DNA of 51,601 bases, taken from positions 1 to 51,601 of the IMG/VR virus record IMGVR_UViG_3300032265_000046; one strand, given 5' to 3'. The stretch is from a virus. This document shows positions 1 to 7,927 of this stretch, one piece after another (positions within the stretch are counted from its first letter, which is position 1; the number at the start of each line of letters is the position of its first letter). Position numbers and translations under genes: made by a program. The notes under the pieces were generated by a model. The model ran no database searches, had not been told where the DNA came from, and was given only the letters and a program-made list of their open reading frames with translations.

Positions 1-216
1 CATTCCCCAAGCCCGTGCGCTTCAATCCCTCTTCATACTGCTTGTCGCGGTTCTTTCGCGCTTCCTTGTCTTTCTCGATCAAGTCGATATAACGCATACC
101 AACCTTGTCTAGGTCGTACAGGTTTACCGCCTCTTCTGCAAGGTTTTCGTAGAATTCTGCGTCCTCCTCGGGGCCTTTGTCCTCGCCCAAGCGAACAATT
201 GCTGAACCATCTTCTA
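1..216. repeat. Terminal direct repeat, left copy (map closure)
   Basis: These 216 bases recur at 51386-51601 in the same orientation, with 10 substitutions and no indels. Both copies are the same segment of the portal gene. The simplest reading is that the window is a circularly closed or permuted genome of about 51,385 bp whose ends come from two related genomes in a population. A true duplication of part of the portal gene is the alternative. Confidence 0.9.
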
Positions 217-334
217 GTTCTTCAACGTCGTTTATCTCTTCGTCCAACTGTACGTCAGCACCGCCATCAGCGTTGTTTTTAATCCCGTTTATGAATCTAT
301 CAAACTCTGGATCATTGGGCATTTCAGTTGCCAT
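1..334 (-). CDS. Portal protein, N-terminal part (continues across the map junction)
   Basis: This is the start of the portal gene, whose remainder is at 49209-51601. The ATG at 334 opens MATEMPNDPEF and the frame stays open to base 1, giving about 111 residues. Residues 49 onward match the first residues readable at the right end (GEDKGPEED...), with one Glu/Asp difference. The joined protein would be about 836 residues. The start overlaps the last 11 bp of the upstream 1362-residue gene, a typical coupled arrangement. The first 48 residues are acidic and exist only in this copy. A portal forms the dodecameric DNA channel at one capsid vertex and docks the terminase. Confidence 0.88.
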   Translation of the reverse strand, partial: MATEMPNDPEFDRFINGIKNNADGGADVQLDEEINDVEELEDGSAIVRLGEDKGPEEDAEFYENLAEEAVNLYDLDKVGMRYIDLIEKDKEARKNRDKQYEEGLKRTGLGN

Positions 335-3300
335 ACATATTCCTTAAAAAATTATTTGAGTCTTCATAACTTAAAACTTGTCCACCCTTGGCGTAAAAAC
401 TATGCGGAATGATGTTCTCACCATCCGTTACGTCAGGCGTTGTGTCGCTCATATTGACCACACCTCCGCCAGCCATCTTGCGATGGTGATTGTTTAGGGC
501 ATCTAGCCATGACATTTGTTCCACAGAGCCTCCGTCTTTATGACCTTCTTTTTGAAGGTTGGTTAAATAGTCTTCGCTTACAAATTGCTTGGGCGTTGTT
601 GCCGTCAAGTCTTTGTGACCCATCGGTTGGGGATTGCCTGCCTTGTTCTTACGATTTGCATATTTAGCCACAAAGTCAGGCGCGGCAAACTCAACAGGGG
701 CTGGCTCAAACAACAAGCCAAGGTCAGTGCCAGTCACTTGATGTGGGAATGCCGCATTGAGATCAGGGCGATAGATGCCCGTGTCGCTATCAATAGTGAA
801 CAGGCGATTGCCTACAGCGTATGTAGGCGAGTTGGCTAACAATGGGTCAGTCTCTTCTCTAATAATCTTGAACGCTTCTTGCGTTGCCTTTTCGCCCCGC
901 TTCTCTCCGCCCATCGTCATAGCCTGCGCTAACACTTTGCGTTGGTCAAATGTCTTAGCCTTATCCAATACGGTTGGGTCGCTGACATCAATGCCTTCAG
1001 GAAATATTAATTTGCCAGACTTTGGGTGAACAGCACCGTTGACCTGCGCATTCATTTTGTCAATTAAGTCAGCAGAAGGGTTAGCCGCTCTATGCGCCTC
1101 ATACATACGCTCAACAGTCACTGGGTTACTCATGTGCTGAGTTGGTGAACCAACAAAGGTTGACCAAACAGTGTCTGGAGTATTGGCATTTATTAGGCGA
1201 GTGGCGTGGCTAGGTTTACCTACGCCCCAAGTCGTACCCGCTTTCTGGTGTGGTTTGCTAGTTAACTGCAAGCCAGAGAAACCTGTCCCACCTTTGTTGG
1301 GGCCGAACACTCGGGATCGATCAGCCTGCGTTAGGTTGAGAGTCATGCCTTCAGCGCCAGCATTACCCAAAGCCTCAGACATACGCATAATGTCTTTAGG
1401 ATTCATTGGATCAGCAAAGTCAACGCTTGGTACACCCAACCCGCGAGCGCGAAGTGCGGCTTCCTCTGCCTTGCTGAGTTTGGTTCCAGCCTTGCCTAGT
1501 TTGGCTAACGCGCTGAGTCCGCCAACCTGCATATGGATAGCGCCACCTTCTGCCATGCCTTCTGGTGGTGGCGGAAATCCATATTGCTCATGCATAAATT
1601 TAGGGTCTGCCTTGGACCTAGTTAAATTTAAGTAGTCGTATATAAGTTTTTCGTGTTCTGCGTCGGTTAAATATTCTGGAACATTCATGCCAGCATCGGC
1701 AAAACTTGCACGTTCAGGAACACTTTCAATATGTTTTAAACCAGTGTTTTGCAAATCACCAACTTCTGTATATTTACCGCTCTTTACAAAGTCTTGGATG
1801 TAAGGCAAATACTCTTTGTTTGGAGCGGCGTTCTGTTTACCTTTGATTTGAGTAATATATTGGGGCATATTGCCAATTTTTTCTTTATAAATGTCATCAA
1901 TGTGTTTATATAAATCGTTTGATGCCTGTGCTCTTTGTTCGCTGTTTGCGTTTTGAACCCACTCTTTTTGATTTTCTGGAGTGATGCCCATTCTTCGCTT
2001 TGCCTCAACCATTGCTTCACTGTAGTCAAGCCCAGCCTTTTTAAAATTTTGTGGCGTTGCTAAATTAGTTTGATTGACTTCTATCGTTGCGTGCGACATT
2101 CCTTTTGGATCACGCAAAGAATAAATCTTAGCGGCTCCAGACTTGATTGCTTCATATCCACCATGACCGTAGTCGTTATAACCAGAGTTGCCAGAGATGT
2201 CTGTCCAATCAGGGTGACCTTGTGGGGGTTCGTATCCACGAACAGAATGACCCATGATGTCAGACTCCAGCGCAAACTGCCCCGGCTGGTCTAACTGCAC
2301 CCACTTGTATCCTTCAGGATATTCTTTGTGAACCTTAGCGCTTGTCTGCTCTGCAACTCTAGCATTGAGCATCTTTTGCTTGAGTTCCTCGTCATACTGA
2401 TGAGTGCGACGTACCGCGTCTTCCATACTCACCTTATTGAGTTGCTCAGGGCGGATGCGACCTGCGGCTACGTCTTCACGCAACACATCCATGATGTGGT
2501 CAAAACCCATCTTGCTAAAGTCAGCATCTGTATTCAGGGAATAGATGTTTGTCTCTGGGTCTAATTTATTTACCCACGGCATATCTGCTGTGTTTCCAAC
2601 TGGTCTCTGCATACTTGGTAAAGCCTGTATGCGTTGATAGTGTTTAGCCGCAATTGGGCTGATTGCTTGGTCAGCCAAAAACTCATAATGCTTTGCCAAA
2701 GGGTTTTGGGCTACGCCCTTAACAGGCGAACCAAATTCTTCTCGTCTTCCTTTGACATCAAAGTTGGGAAATGTATGCAACTCCAAGTCACCATATTCAT
2801 CCACGTTTTTAGGGAAAGCGGTGATGCCCTCCTCAGCCAACTTGCGCACTGGGTCAGCCTCAGTACCCATTTGCTTAGTGATGTAGTTGCTAAGGTTCGA
2901 TTTAACCCATTTGTTGGTGGCTTCGTTACCAATTGCATTTTGCAAATCTCTGGTAAATCCTGCTACTTGGGGCGCGTCTCCTCTTGCAACTGCATCCTCA
3001 AGCATTTCCTTGATGTATTGACTATTAGGATTGTGTTTACCCTTTTGAAGATTTTCTAACTCGCGGTCAAGTTGTGTTCTGTACACGATGCGGTCAGTAG
3101 ATGGCAACCAATTGCCATCAGTCGGTTTGACAATGTGCATTACTGGTGGGTTGGCAAGGGATGCAGGCACGCCGGGGATTAGGGACTGACCCGTTGCAAT
3201 CCTATGTCCAGCAGTCTCTGCCAACTCTTTACCTAAAGTTTTAGCACCTTTATAAGCAGAGCCAAGCGCATGAAAGCCCGAGCCGGGGCCAGTGTAGAAC

Positions 3301-4412
3301 GAGCCACCCAACTGTCCCAACCCAGTAGCCGCACGACTCACTGGCGTATCCGACTTAAATGGCAGGCGCTTCTCAATCTCTTCGCTGGTCGGCAGGATAG
3401 TCTTCTCATCTAGATACGGCAACATACGAATGAGGGACTCTAGGTCACCCAACTGTCCTAGCGCTCCAGCCACAAACCCTCTTGCCGCATCGACAGGCAC
3501 ATTCTTTGAAGCCTCGCGGTCTTGGTGCGCACGCCTTGGCTTCATCTGTGGCATCACGCCAAACGCCGCTCCACCATCTGCAAATCTTGAGAGTCCGCCT
3601 TGGATTGAACCGCCGTCGGCATATATGTCTGGCAAATCAACTCGCGGACGTTTGATATCTTCTTGCCTGAGATTATCAAAATAGACTTGTGGTCTGACTT
3701 TGTTATTGGTCATCTCAAGTTCTTGTTTGAGAGCCTCTATATATTCTTCTTGCGTACGTCTAGGTAAGGGTTCACGCAACTCACGCCTTGGCAACAATTG
3801 CACAAGATTGCTTTGCTCTCCCATATTCGCTATGGCGCGGTTTCTATGCCGACCTTCATGCCCAGTGATAAACGGAACCAGTGGCAATCCCTGTTCTTCC
3901 TTATTGATAAGCAAATATGGAACGTCAGCAAATCCGCCTTTTACATTTGATAGGCTATCAATGTACTCAGACAACGTCATGTCTTTCATTGAGTCATCAA
4001 GGAACTGGCTTCCATATCCGCGATGCGCCTGCGGACTACTCATGTAGTCTGGAATAGGCGTTGCATACTTTTCAAAGTCTTGCGGTTTTATTGTCATCAT
4101 TGCGGCGGCATTGTCTCCAGTAAACGCATCCGCTAACGCATCGTGGGTGTACATCCTCTCAAGGTTCGGTATCTCATCAGCCGCACGCTCGACACGCCTT
4201 GCGCCGTAGTTGCCCTTTATGTTGCGCACCGCTTCTCTGACGTTGTTCAGTTTACCGGGGACAACAATGCCCGGGGCTGGCAAATTGATACGCGCAGTTG
4301 GCATCATGTCAATGCGCATTTGCTTTTCCGCTTGCGATGCCAGCGCTTTTTGCCAAGACGACTCGTTTGAGAGACTGGTCAATCCTTTAGCAAGTTTGGA
4401 GTAGTTAGGCAT
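324..4412 (-). CDS. Large polyvalent-type protein (1362 aa), probably virion-associated
   Basis: This giant protein sits between TerL and portal, 2 bp after the terL stop, and is translationally coupled to both. Visible blocks are an N-terminal region with GHEGRHR at residues 184-190, resembling ParB-like or polyvalent-protein domains; a Gly/Ala-rich helical stretch around 305-400; a block near 745-895 with YGHGGYEAI and QIKGKQNAAP, as in phage large polyvalent protein domains; and a C-terminal domain around 1000-1280. The blocks are separated by A-x-G-G motifs: YADGGS at 264, FADGGA at 277, MAEGGA at 953, HKDGGS at 1291, MAGGGV at 1313 and YAKGGQ at 1340. No catalytic site is certain. I infer a packaged or ejected multidomain protein; the order of blocks is secure, the function is not. 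Confidence 0.75.
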   Translation of the reverse strand: MPNYSKLAKGLTSLSNESSWQKALASQAEKQMRIDMMPTARINLPAPGIVVPGKLNNVREAVRNIKGNYGARRVERAADEIPNLERMYTHDALADAFTGDNAAAMMTIKPQDFEKYATPIPDYMSSPQAHRGYGSQFLDDSMKDMTLSEYIDSLSNVKGGFADVPYLLINKEEQGLPLVPFITGHEGRHRNRAIANMGEQSNLVQLLPRRELREPLPRRTQEEYIEALKQELEMTNNKVRPQVYFDNLRQEDIKRPRVDLPDIYADGGSIQGGLSRFADGGAAFGVMPQMKPRRAHQDREASKNVPVDAARGFVAGALGQLGDLESLIRMLPYLDEKTILPTSEEIEKRLPFKSDTPVSRAATGLGQLGGSFYTGPGSGFHALGSAYKGAKTLGKELAETAGHRIATGQSLIPGVPASLANPPVMHIVKPTDGNWLPSTDRIVYRTQLDRELENLQKGKHNPNSQYIKEMLEDAVARGDAPQVAGFTRDLQNAIGNEATNKWVKSNLSNYITKQMGTEADPVRKLAEEGITAFPKNVDEYGDLELHTFPNFDVKGRREEFGSPVKGVAQNPLAKHYEFLADQAISPIAAKHYQRIQALPSMQRPVGNTADMPWVNKLDPETNIYSLNTDADFSKMGFDHIMDVLREDVAAGRIRPEQLNKVSMEDAVRRTHQYDEELKQKMLNARVAEQTSAKVHKEYPEGYKWVQLDQPGQFALESDIMGHSVRGYEPPQGHPDWTDISGNSGYNDYGHGGYEAIKSGAAKIYSLRDPKGMSHATIEVNQTNLATPQNFKKAGLDYSEAMVEAKRRMGITPENQKEWVQNANSEQRAQASNDLYKHIDDIYKEKIGNMPQYITQIKGKQNAAPNKEYLPYIQDFVKSGKYTEVGDLQNTGLKHIESVPERASFADAGMNVPEYLTDAEHEKLIYDYLNLTRSKADPKFMHEQYGFPPPPEGMAEGGAIHMQVGGLSALAKLGKAGTKLSKAEEAALRARGLGVPSVDFADPMNPKDIMRMSEALGNAGAEGMTLNLTQADRSRVFGPNKGGTGFSGLQLTSKPHQKAGTTWGVGKPSHATRLINANTPDTVWSTFVGSPTQHMSNPVTVERMYEAHRAANPSADLIDKMNAQVNGAVHPKSGKLIFPEGIDVSDPTVLDKAKTFDQRKVLAQAMTMGGEKRGEKATQEAFKIIREETDPLLANSPTYAVGNRLFTIDSDTGIYRPDLNAAFPHQVTGTDLGLLFEPAPVEFAAPDFVAKYANRKNKAGNPQPMGHKDLTATTPKQFVSEDYLTNLQKEGHKDGGSVEQMSWLDALNNHHRKMAGGGVVNMSDTTPDVTDGENIIPHSFYAKGGQVLSYEDSNNFLRNMYGN

Positions 4413-4414
4413 AG

Positions 4415-5833
4415 TTACACCGCATATGGGTTGACCCGCGCAGGTTGGGCATCGAAGTAATCGTCGTCGTCGTCATCATACCGAGGTTCAGGGTCAATGT
4501 CGAGCCAGCCCATGTCTTTTAACCAACGCATCGCCTGAGTCGCTGAGTCCACATAGTCATCATGCTGTGAGTCAGGGAAGGCGCATATCTGGGACAGGAA
4601 CCCTTCAGCCCAATCCTTCACATAGCCCTTATGCACCTCGGACTCTGGGAGCCAGACACGCTTGGCAACAAAGATAGCCGCAGTAATCTGTAGGCGTTGC
4701 ATCTTGTCAGCCCGACCGGGGTTATATCCCCGCACCATCAAGTGCGCCTTCTGCAACTCTTGAATCAGAGACAGACCCGCCGCCTTCTCCTCCACCAGTA
4801 TCAGGTCAGGGCGCTTGGCATCTCTGCCTTCACCGTAAGACACTCGCCACTCGTCCTGCGCCCGCTCCTTGAGTTTAGGGAAGGTGAGGTGTTCTGCCCA
4901 GCAGTCAATCAGGAGCACGGACATCGGGCCGTCCTGTGGCTTGAACACTCCCCACGTTGTCATCGCCGTCGGGTCGTTGTAAGACTTGTCGGTGTAGGCG
5001 CAGTCATAGGACTGGATGATGTACTCGAACTTAGGGAAGGGCTTACCAGCAGGCCACATCTTGAACATATCCCTGCTCACCACCTTGCCGTCTTCGAGGT
5101 CTACCACCTCGCCGAGCACCTCCTGCTGATACAACTTCGTACCCTTGTACTGCTCAAGTTGCTTGCTGAAGGTAGCCGCTAAGTTGGCTTTGTTCTCGTA
5201 GGTGCTGGCGCGATCAATGATTACGTCGTCACCCTCACGGCTTATCAGGTCAAGGATTAAATCCTTTGGGCGCGGTGTCGTGGTCACAATCACACGAGGT
5301 TGGTCGCCCAGACGCAAACCCATCATCATCATGTCCCACGCCTCACCAGCGCCGAGGTATTGGAATGCCGCCAACTCGTCCGCCCAGCACCAATGGAACT
5401 GCGGGCCGCGTAGTCGCTCATAGGAGTCAGCGCTAATGCCACGAATGCTCGATCCATTGGACAACGTAATCTCGTGGTCTTGTTTGTTGTACTTAGCCAC
5501 CAATTCAGGAGGGATGTTAGCGAGCAGTCCTGACTTGCCCTCGAAGCAGGTGAACTTGATGTCGTTAGATGTTGGAGCCAACACCAGCCCACGGGAGCCG
5601 GGGTGCGTCCAACACCACCACCAAAGCGCATGGCTACCAGCATGGGACTTGCCCGCGCCCCTGCCTGCAATCAAAGCCCACACCGTCCAATCCAACTCCA
5701 ACGGCGGAGGTATCTGGTACTTGTGGGCGCTCGCCACCCACTCAAGGTGAGCGATTAACGCAATGCGGTCGTGCTCTGGCTTGGCGTTGAACTCCGCCTG
5801 AACTTCTGGGTCTTCGAGTAGTTCTGTTAACAC
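4415..5833 (-). CDS. terL: Terminase large subunit (packaging ATPase/nuclease)
   Basis: The 472-residue packaging motor translocates DNA into the prohead through the portal and cuts concatemers. The N-terminal ATPase shows Walker A GRGAGKS at 57-63, Walker B HWCWADE at 147-153 with catalytic Glu153, and the TTTPRP coupling motif at 184-189. The C-terminal RNase H-like nuclease shows SYDCAYTD with Asp277, LVEEKAAG with Glu348/349, and HDDYVDS with Asp425/426. An unusual Asp run (residues 453-458) lies near the C-terminus. Length and motif order are normal. It follows terS by 76 bp and precedes the 1362-residue gene by 2 bp. Confidence 0.97.
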   Translation of the reverse strand: MLTELLEDPEVQAEFNAKPEHDRIALIAHLEWVASAHKYQIPPPLELDWTVWALIAGRGAGKSHAGSHALWWWCWTHPGSRGLVLAPTSNDIKFTCFEGKSGLLANIPPELVAKYNKQDHEITLSNGSSIRGISADSYERLRGPQFHWCWADELAAFQYLGAGEAWDMMMMGLRLGDQPRVIVTTTPRPKDLILDLISREGDDVIIDRASTYENKANLAATFSKQLEQYKGTKLYQQEVLGEVVDLEDGKVVSRDMFKMWPAGKPFPKFEYIIQSYDCAYTDKSYNDPTAMTTWGVFKPQDGPMSVLLIDCWAEHLTFPKLKERAQDEWRVSYGEGRDAKRPDLILVEEKAAGLSLIQELQKAHLMVRGYNPGRADKMQRLQITAAIFVAKRVWLPESEVHKGYVKDWAEGFLSQICAFPDSQHDDYVDSATQAMRWLKDMGWLDIDPEPRYDDDDDDYFDAQPARVNPYAV

Positions 5834-5909
5834 AAGTATTACCTAGAACCCAAACAAGGGATAAAACCCCGTGTTTTTCGACACCAAGCAGAAGTATTTG
5901 TAATACTTT

Positions 5910-6494
5910 TTAGCCAGCACGTTTAGTCATCTCGATGTTTTTAACGATCTCTGTAAACCTGTCTATGCTTTTGTTTTCAGTGGCGATAGGCGCTCCACCC
6001 ACTACGCCCTCAACAGCAAAGCGGTCGCCGTACTTGCGTGGCTTGAGTTTCGCCGCCGTCCACTTGCGTGCCTCTATGCGACTCCTCTGCCAGTTGATGT
6101 AGGTTGCGTCCAGCGTAGTGCGACCGTCTTTGTCGGTGTACTCAGGAGGGTGCTCATCAGCGATCTGGAGGATTTCGTCAGCGTTAGTGTCAGCCTGATC
6201 CTCTCGTGCGCGTGCGTACATATCGCAGAAGATTGGGAAGCGAGCCAACCAACGATAGATTGTTGCGACGTGCGGTAGGTGGTCGTCCTTGCACATTTGC
6301 ACTAATGGCTCACCGTGAGTGAGTCTCCAGCATATCTCGTCTGCTATAGCGTCTGTGAACTCTACTGGTCTACCAATGGGGACTTGTTTTGCGGGGTCTG
6401 GAGCCTTTGCGGGCGCGGTAGCACCCTTTGCCTGTGTCTTAGGCTTTAATGGCTTAACGGGGCGTTTTGTCCCCTTCTTGGCGGTTTCTGGCAT
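5910..6494 (-). CDS. terS: Terminase small subunit
   Basis: This protein recognises phage DNA and hands it to TerL. After a basic, low-complexity N-terminus rich in Lys, Pro and Ala, an HTH-type segment contains HLPHVATIYRWLARFP, followed by a helical oligomerisation region (ARAREDQADTNADEILQIADE), as in Sf6 gp1-like small terminases. I chose the ATG at 6494 (MPETAKK), giving 194 aa. The open frame extends to a TTG at 6539, but that codon overlaps the predicted promoter -10 and lacks a ribosome site. The position directly before terL supports the call. Confidence 0.9.
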   Translation of the reverse strand: MPETAKKGTKRPVKPLKPKTQAKGATAPAKAPDPAKQVPIGRPVEFTDAIADEICWRLTHGEPLVQMCKDDHLPHVATIYRWLARFPIFCDMYARAREDQADTNADEILQIADEHPPEYTDKDGRTTLDATYINWQRSRIEARKWTAAKLKPRKYGDRFAVEGVVGGAPIATENKSIDRFTEIVKNIEMTKRAG

Positions 6495-6529
6495 GACCCG
6501 TATTCCCTTCGGTTTGATTGATTGTCGCC

Positions 6530-6559
6530 AGTGTATCAAACCTTTATGGTTTTCGCCAA
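6530..6559 (-). promoter_or_regulatory. Putative promoter for the terminase/late operon
   Basis: On the minus strand TTGGCG (6559-6554) is followed, after 18 bp, by TACACT (6535-6530), preceded by TGA in the extended -10 position. The transcript would start just ahead of the terS ATG at 6494. The match is moderate. The TGATACACT stretch also occurs in the rightward promoter at 14299-14307, so both may be read by the same polymerase form. Confidence 0.5.
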
Positions 6560-6564
6560 TAGGT

Positions 6565-6771
6565 TGTTGGTGGATGTTTGGGTTTCAGGCTTACAACACA
6601 AGTCCCGCACATGGCAGTTCCCCGTTACATCGGGTGGCCTTACCTCCACCAACACGGCTGGGGACTGTTACCGATCTTTCACGGAGCCGTAAACAGCATT
6701 TACAACAGTCCTCATGCGTGATGGCTCCGAGTCGCCCTCCCTCGGATGCTTTGTCCCGAATTCCACGGGCT
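6565..6771. other. Dense inverted-repeat region before terS: candidate structured RNA or packaging site
   Basis: About 200 bp hold many perfect inverted repeats: 6565-6574 with 6645-6654 (10 bp); 6662-6669 with 6704-6711 (8 bp); 6682-6688 with 6723-6729 (7 bp); 6726-6731 with 6741-6746 (6 bp); 6689-6693 with 6699-6703 (5 bp, 5-nt loop); 6633-6637 with 6646-6650; 6621-6624 with 6631-6634; 6601-6606 with 6661-6666. The 8-bp and 7-bp stems cross, giving a pseudoknot topology around the 5-bp hairpin. Some other stems exclude each other. The strand is undetermined. A 78-codon frame covers most of it on the minus strand. Confidence 0.5.
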
Positions 6772-6827
6772 TGGCCTACTTCACCTATATAAAGATTACA
6801 GACCTCCGAAAACCATTGTGAAACCAT
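6591..6827 (-). CDS. Small Cys-rich hypothetical protein (78 aa), doubtful
   Basis: The frame starts at an ATG sharing one base with the stop of the preceding membrane protein gene (TAATG), an arrangement that favours real translation. It has a CCKCC cluster near residue 41 and a basic middle part. I recognise no family. Against it, base composition differs from its neighbours, the residue composition is odd, and the same DNA carries strong inverted repeats that could be RNA structure. It is either a small phage protein or an accidental frame over a structured element. Confidence 0.4.
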   Translation of the reverse strand: MVSQWFSEVCNLYIGEVGQARGIRDKASEGGRLGAITHEDCCKCCLRLRERSVTVPSRVGGGKATRCNGELPCAGLVL

Positions 6828-7045
6828 TAAGGTTTCTTAACTCCTTCACACAAGTCCCCGACGTAGGCTTTTGGCTTTTGCTGAACACATTCCTGCTCAG
6901 TCAAATTAAAGTCTGGAACCCACGCCAAAAGAAACACAACCAACAAAACCATTATAGCAATTCCAACCTTTTCAAACAAGGTTTCTTCTGGTATTTGCTG
7001 GCTCGGGAGATGACTCATCATCTCGTCTATTTCCTGCTTGTTCAT
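6827..7045 (-). CDS. Small single-pass membrane protein (72 aa)
   Basis: An acidic N-terminus of about 25 residues is followed by one hydrophobic segment, VGIAIMVLLVVFLLAWV (about 27-43), then a short tail with two cysteines. There is no recognised family. It overlaps the preceding gene by 4 bp and the following frame by 1 bp, so it belongs to the early leftward operon. A cell-envelope or superinfection role is possible but unsupported. Confidence 0.75.
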   Translation of the reverse strand: MNKQEIDEMMSHLPSQQIPEETLFEKVGIAIMVLLVVFLLAWVPDFNLTEQECVQQKPKAYVGDLCEGVKKP

Positions 7046-7245
7046 GCCTCTTCCTCCTCTGGTACTGGGACGTTATCAACGACGCACTGCAATGCGTGAA
7101 TCATCTGACGTGCCTGCTCAAAAGTCAAGGTGACGTGAGCACCACCACCCTTTACATGAATAGACAACCAGACCTCGTCGTCGTGCTTATCAGTAAATAC
7201 CACCTCACCTCTTTCGGTGGTTTCAATTCTGGTTTGGAAATTCAT
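7042..7245 (-). CDS. Conserved-type small phage protein (67 aa), unknown function
   Basis: This compact predicted alpha/beta protein (IETTERGEVVFTDKHDDEVWLSIHVKGGG in two strands, then EQARQMIHALQ as a helix) ends in an acidic tail (PEEEEA). It starts with a good ribosome site in the repeated initiation module (CAGTGAAAGGATATTGAA before the ATG). Proteins of this shape are frequent in phage early regions and have no known role. Confidence 0.8.
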   Translation of the reverse strand: MNFQTRIETTERGEVVFTDKHDDEVWLSIHVKGGGAHVTLTFEQARQMIHALQCVVDNVPVPEEEEA

Positions 7246-7265
7246 TTCAATATCCTTTCACTGAA
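7246..7265 (-). repeat. Repeated translation-initiation module (five copies)
   Basis: Five early genes share a nearly identical leader before the ATG, of the form CAGTGAAGGAA-x-AGTGAA. Copies are at 7246-7265, 7463-7481, 7778-7796, 8543-8562 and 9881-9900. The GAAGGA core is the Shine-Dalgarno element; the flanking CAGTGAA/AGTGAA doublet is extra. Three copies are the leaders of promoter cassettes A, B and C; two sit inside the operon. Confidence 0.8.
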
Positions 7266-7462
7266 CGCGGAAGGTTTTCAAACCAATCATCGTGATGGTC
7301 TTGCCATGCGTTTTCAGCATCACTACGGTTAGGAAAATTTATTTCCTCAACTTGAGTTTGGGTATGGTAGAAACCAAAACCATTAGCATTCTCAAATATC
7401 TCACCCAAAACTTTGCCGTAAATGGATTTGATTTCATTAATTACTGTTGCATTCGATTTCAT
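7247..7462 (-). CDS. Hypothetical small protein (71 aa)
   Basis: The acidic, Asn- and Trp-containing protein has no recognised domain. Its ATG is preceded by the conserved initiation module CAGCGAAGGAATAGTGAA. It ends 1 bp before the next gene. A perfect 6-bp hairpin with a UUCG loop lies just upstream at 7486-7501. Confidence 0.78.
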   Translation of the reverse strand: MKSNATVINEIKSIYGKVLGEIFENANGFGFYHTQTQVEEINFPNRSDAENAWQDHHDDWFENLPRSVKGY

Positions 7463-7485
7463 TTCACTATTCCTTCGCTGTTAGT

Positions 7486-7501
7486 GGGGGGCGAACCCCC
7501 C
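7486..7501 (-). other. RNA hairpin with UUCG tetraloop
   Basis: On the minus strand six G and six C flank UUCG: a 6-bp all-GC stem with an exceptionally stable loop. It lies between the stop at 7508 and the ATG at 7462. No U-tract follows, so it resembles an mRNA stabiliser, processing site or weak terminator more than a canonical terminator. Confidence 0.7.
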
Positions 7502-7507
7502 GTTGGT

Positions 7508-7777
7508 TTACGCCAGTTGCGCCCTTACTTCTTTGATGTCTTCACCCGAAGCCAGCCTGCCGTTGGCGGCAATGCTGTATTCGATCTGCTCAATTGTTGG
7601 CTTGTAGCAGTCACCGTAATCAGTCCACTGACCACACTGACGGTCACCTTCAAACCAAATAAGGTAGATGTTGAAACCACTTATTTCCGCTATCGTGTAC
7701 ACCTGAGCGTCTTTGTGTTCACCACGGACAATCAGTTGACCAACACGGAGTTGTTTAAGAGTAAGACGTTTTGCCAT
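7508..7777 (-). CDS. Hypothetical early protein (89 aa), first gene after promoter cassette A
   Basis: MAKRLTLKQLRVGQLIVRGEH begins a protein that looks like a small beta-barrel with a helical C-terminus; no family is recognised. I chose the ATG at 7777 rather than the GTG two codons upstream, because the initiation module (CAGTGAAGGAAAGTGAAT) places its Shine-Dalgarno correctly for it. It is transcribed from the promoter at 7832-7859. Confidence 0.78.
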   Translation of the reverse strand: MAKRLTLKQLRVGQLIVRGEHKDAQVYTIAEISGFNIYLIWFEGDRQCGQWTDYGDCYKPTIEQIEYSIAANGRLASGEDIKEVRAQLA

Positions 7778-7831
7778 ATTCACTTTCCTTCACTGTTACT
7801 GACTATGCGGTATTGCTGTGTCAGTGATACT

Positions 7832-7896
7832 AGTATAACACCAACTTAAACGATGTCAACAACTTTATCAATTTATTTTCTAGGTACTTTCCCTAG
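7832..7896 (-). promoter_or_regulatory. Promoter cassette A (strong sigma70-type, with upstream element)
   Basis: TTGACA (7859-7854), a 16-bp spacer and TATACT (7837-7832) form a near-consensus promoter. A conserved upstream element (TAGGGAAA... then ACCTAGAAAATA) lies at 7896-7874, 14 bp from the -35. The operator-like palindrome is degenerate here: the right half CTTAAAC at 7845-7851 is intact, and the left half at 7833-7839 matches 5 of 7. Confidence 0.85.
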
Positions 7897-7906
7897 TATT
7901 GGGAGA

Positions 7907-7920
7907 GGGGCTTTCGCCCC
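7907..7920 (-). other. RNA hairpin with GAAA (GNRA) loop after the 204-aa gene
   Basis: On the minus strand GGGGC-GAAA-GCCCC follows the stop at 7928. There is no U-run, only CUCCC. It may terminate weakly or protect the 3' end before the next promoter. Confidence 0.6.
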
Positions 7921-7927
7921 CCCTGCT

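Noticed and set aside
1171-1635. 154-codon plus-strand frame opposite the 1362-aa gene
   Set aside because: It has no ribosome site or neighbours and lies fully inside a well-supported minus-strand gene; composition reflects the antisense of that gene.
4697-5182. 161-codon plus-strand frame opposite terL
   Set aside because: It is antisense of the conserved terminase; His/Arg/Leu-rich sequence is typical of such shadows.
6565-6771. Group I intron, group II domain V or RNase P RNA in the inverted-repeat region
   Set aside because: A short GGTAACAGTCC stretch recalls RNase P RNA, but other invariant segments of RNase P, and the conserved cores of group I and II introns, could not be found. 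terS is intact without splicing.
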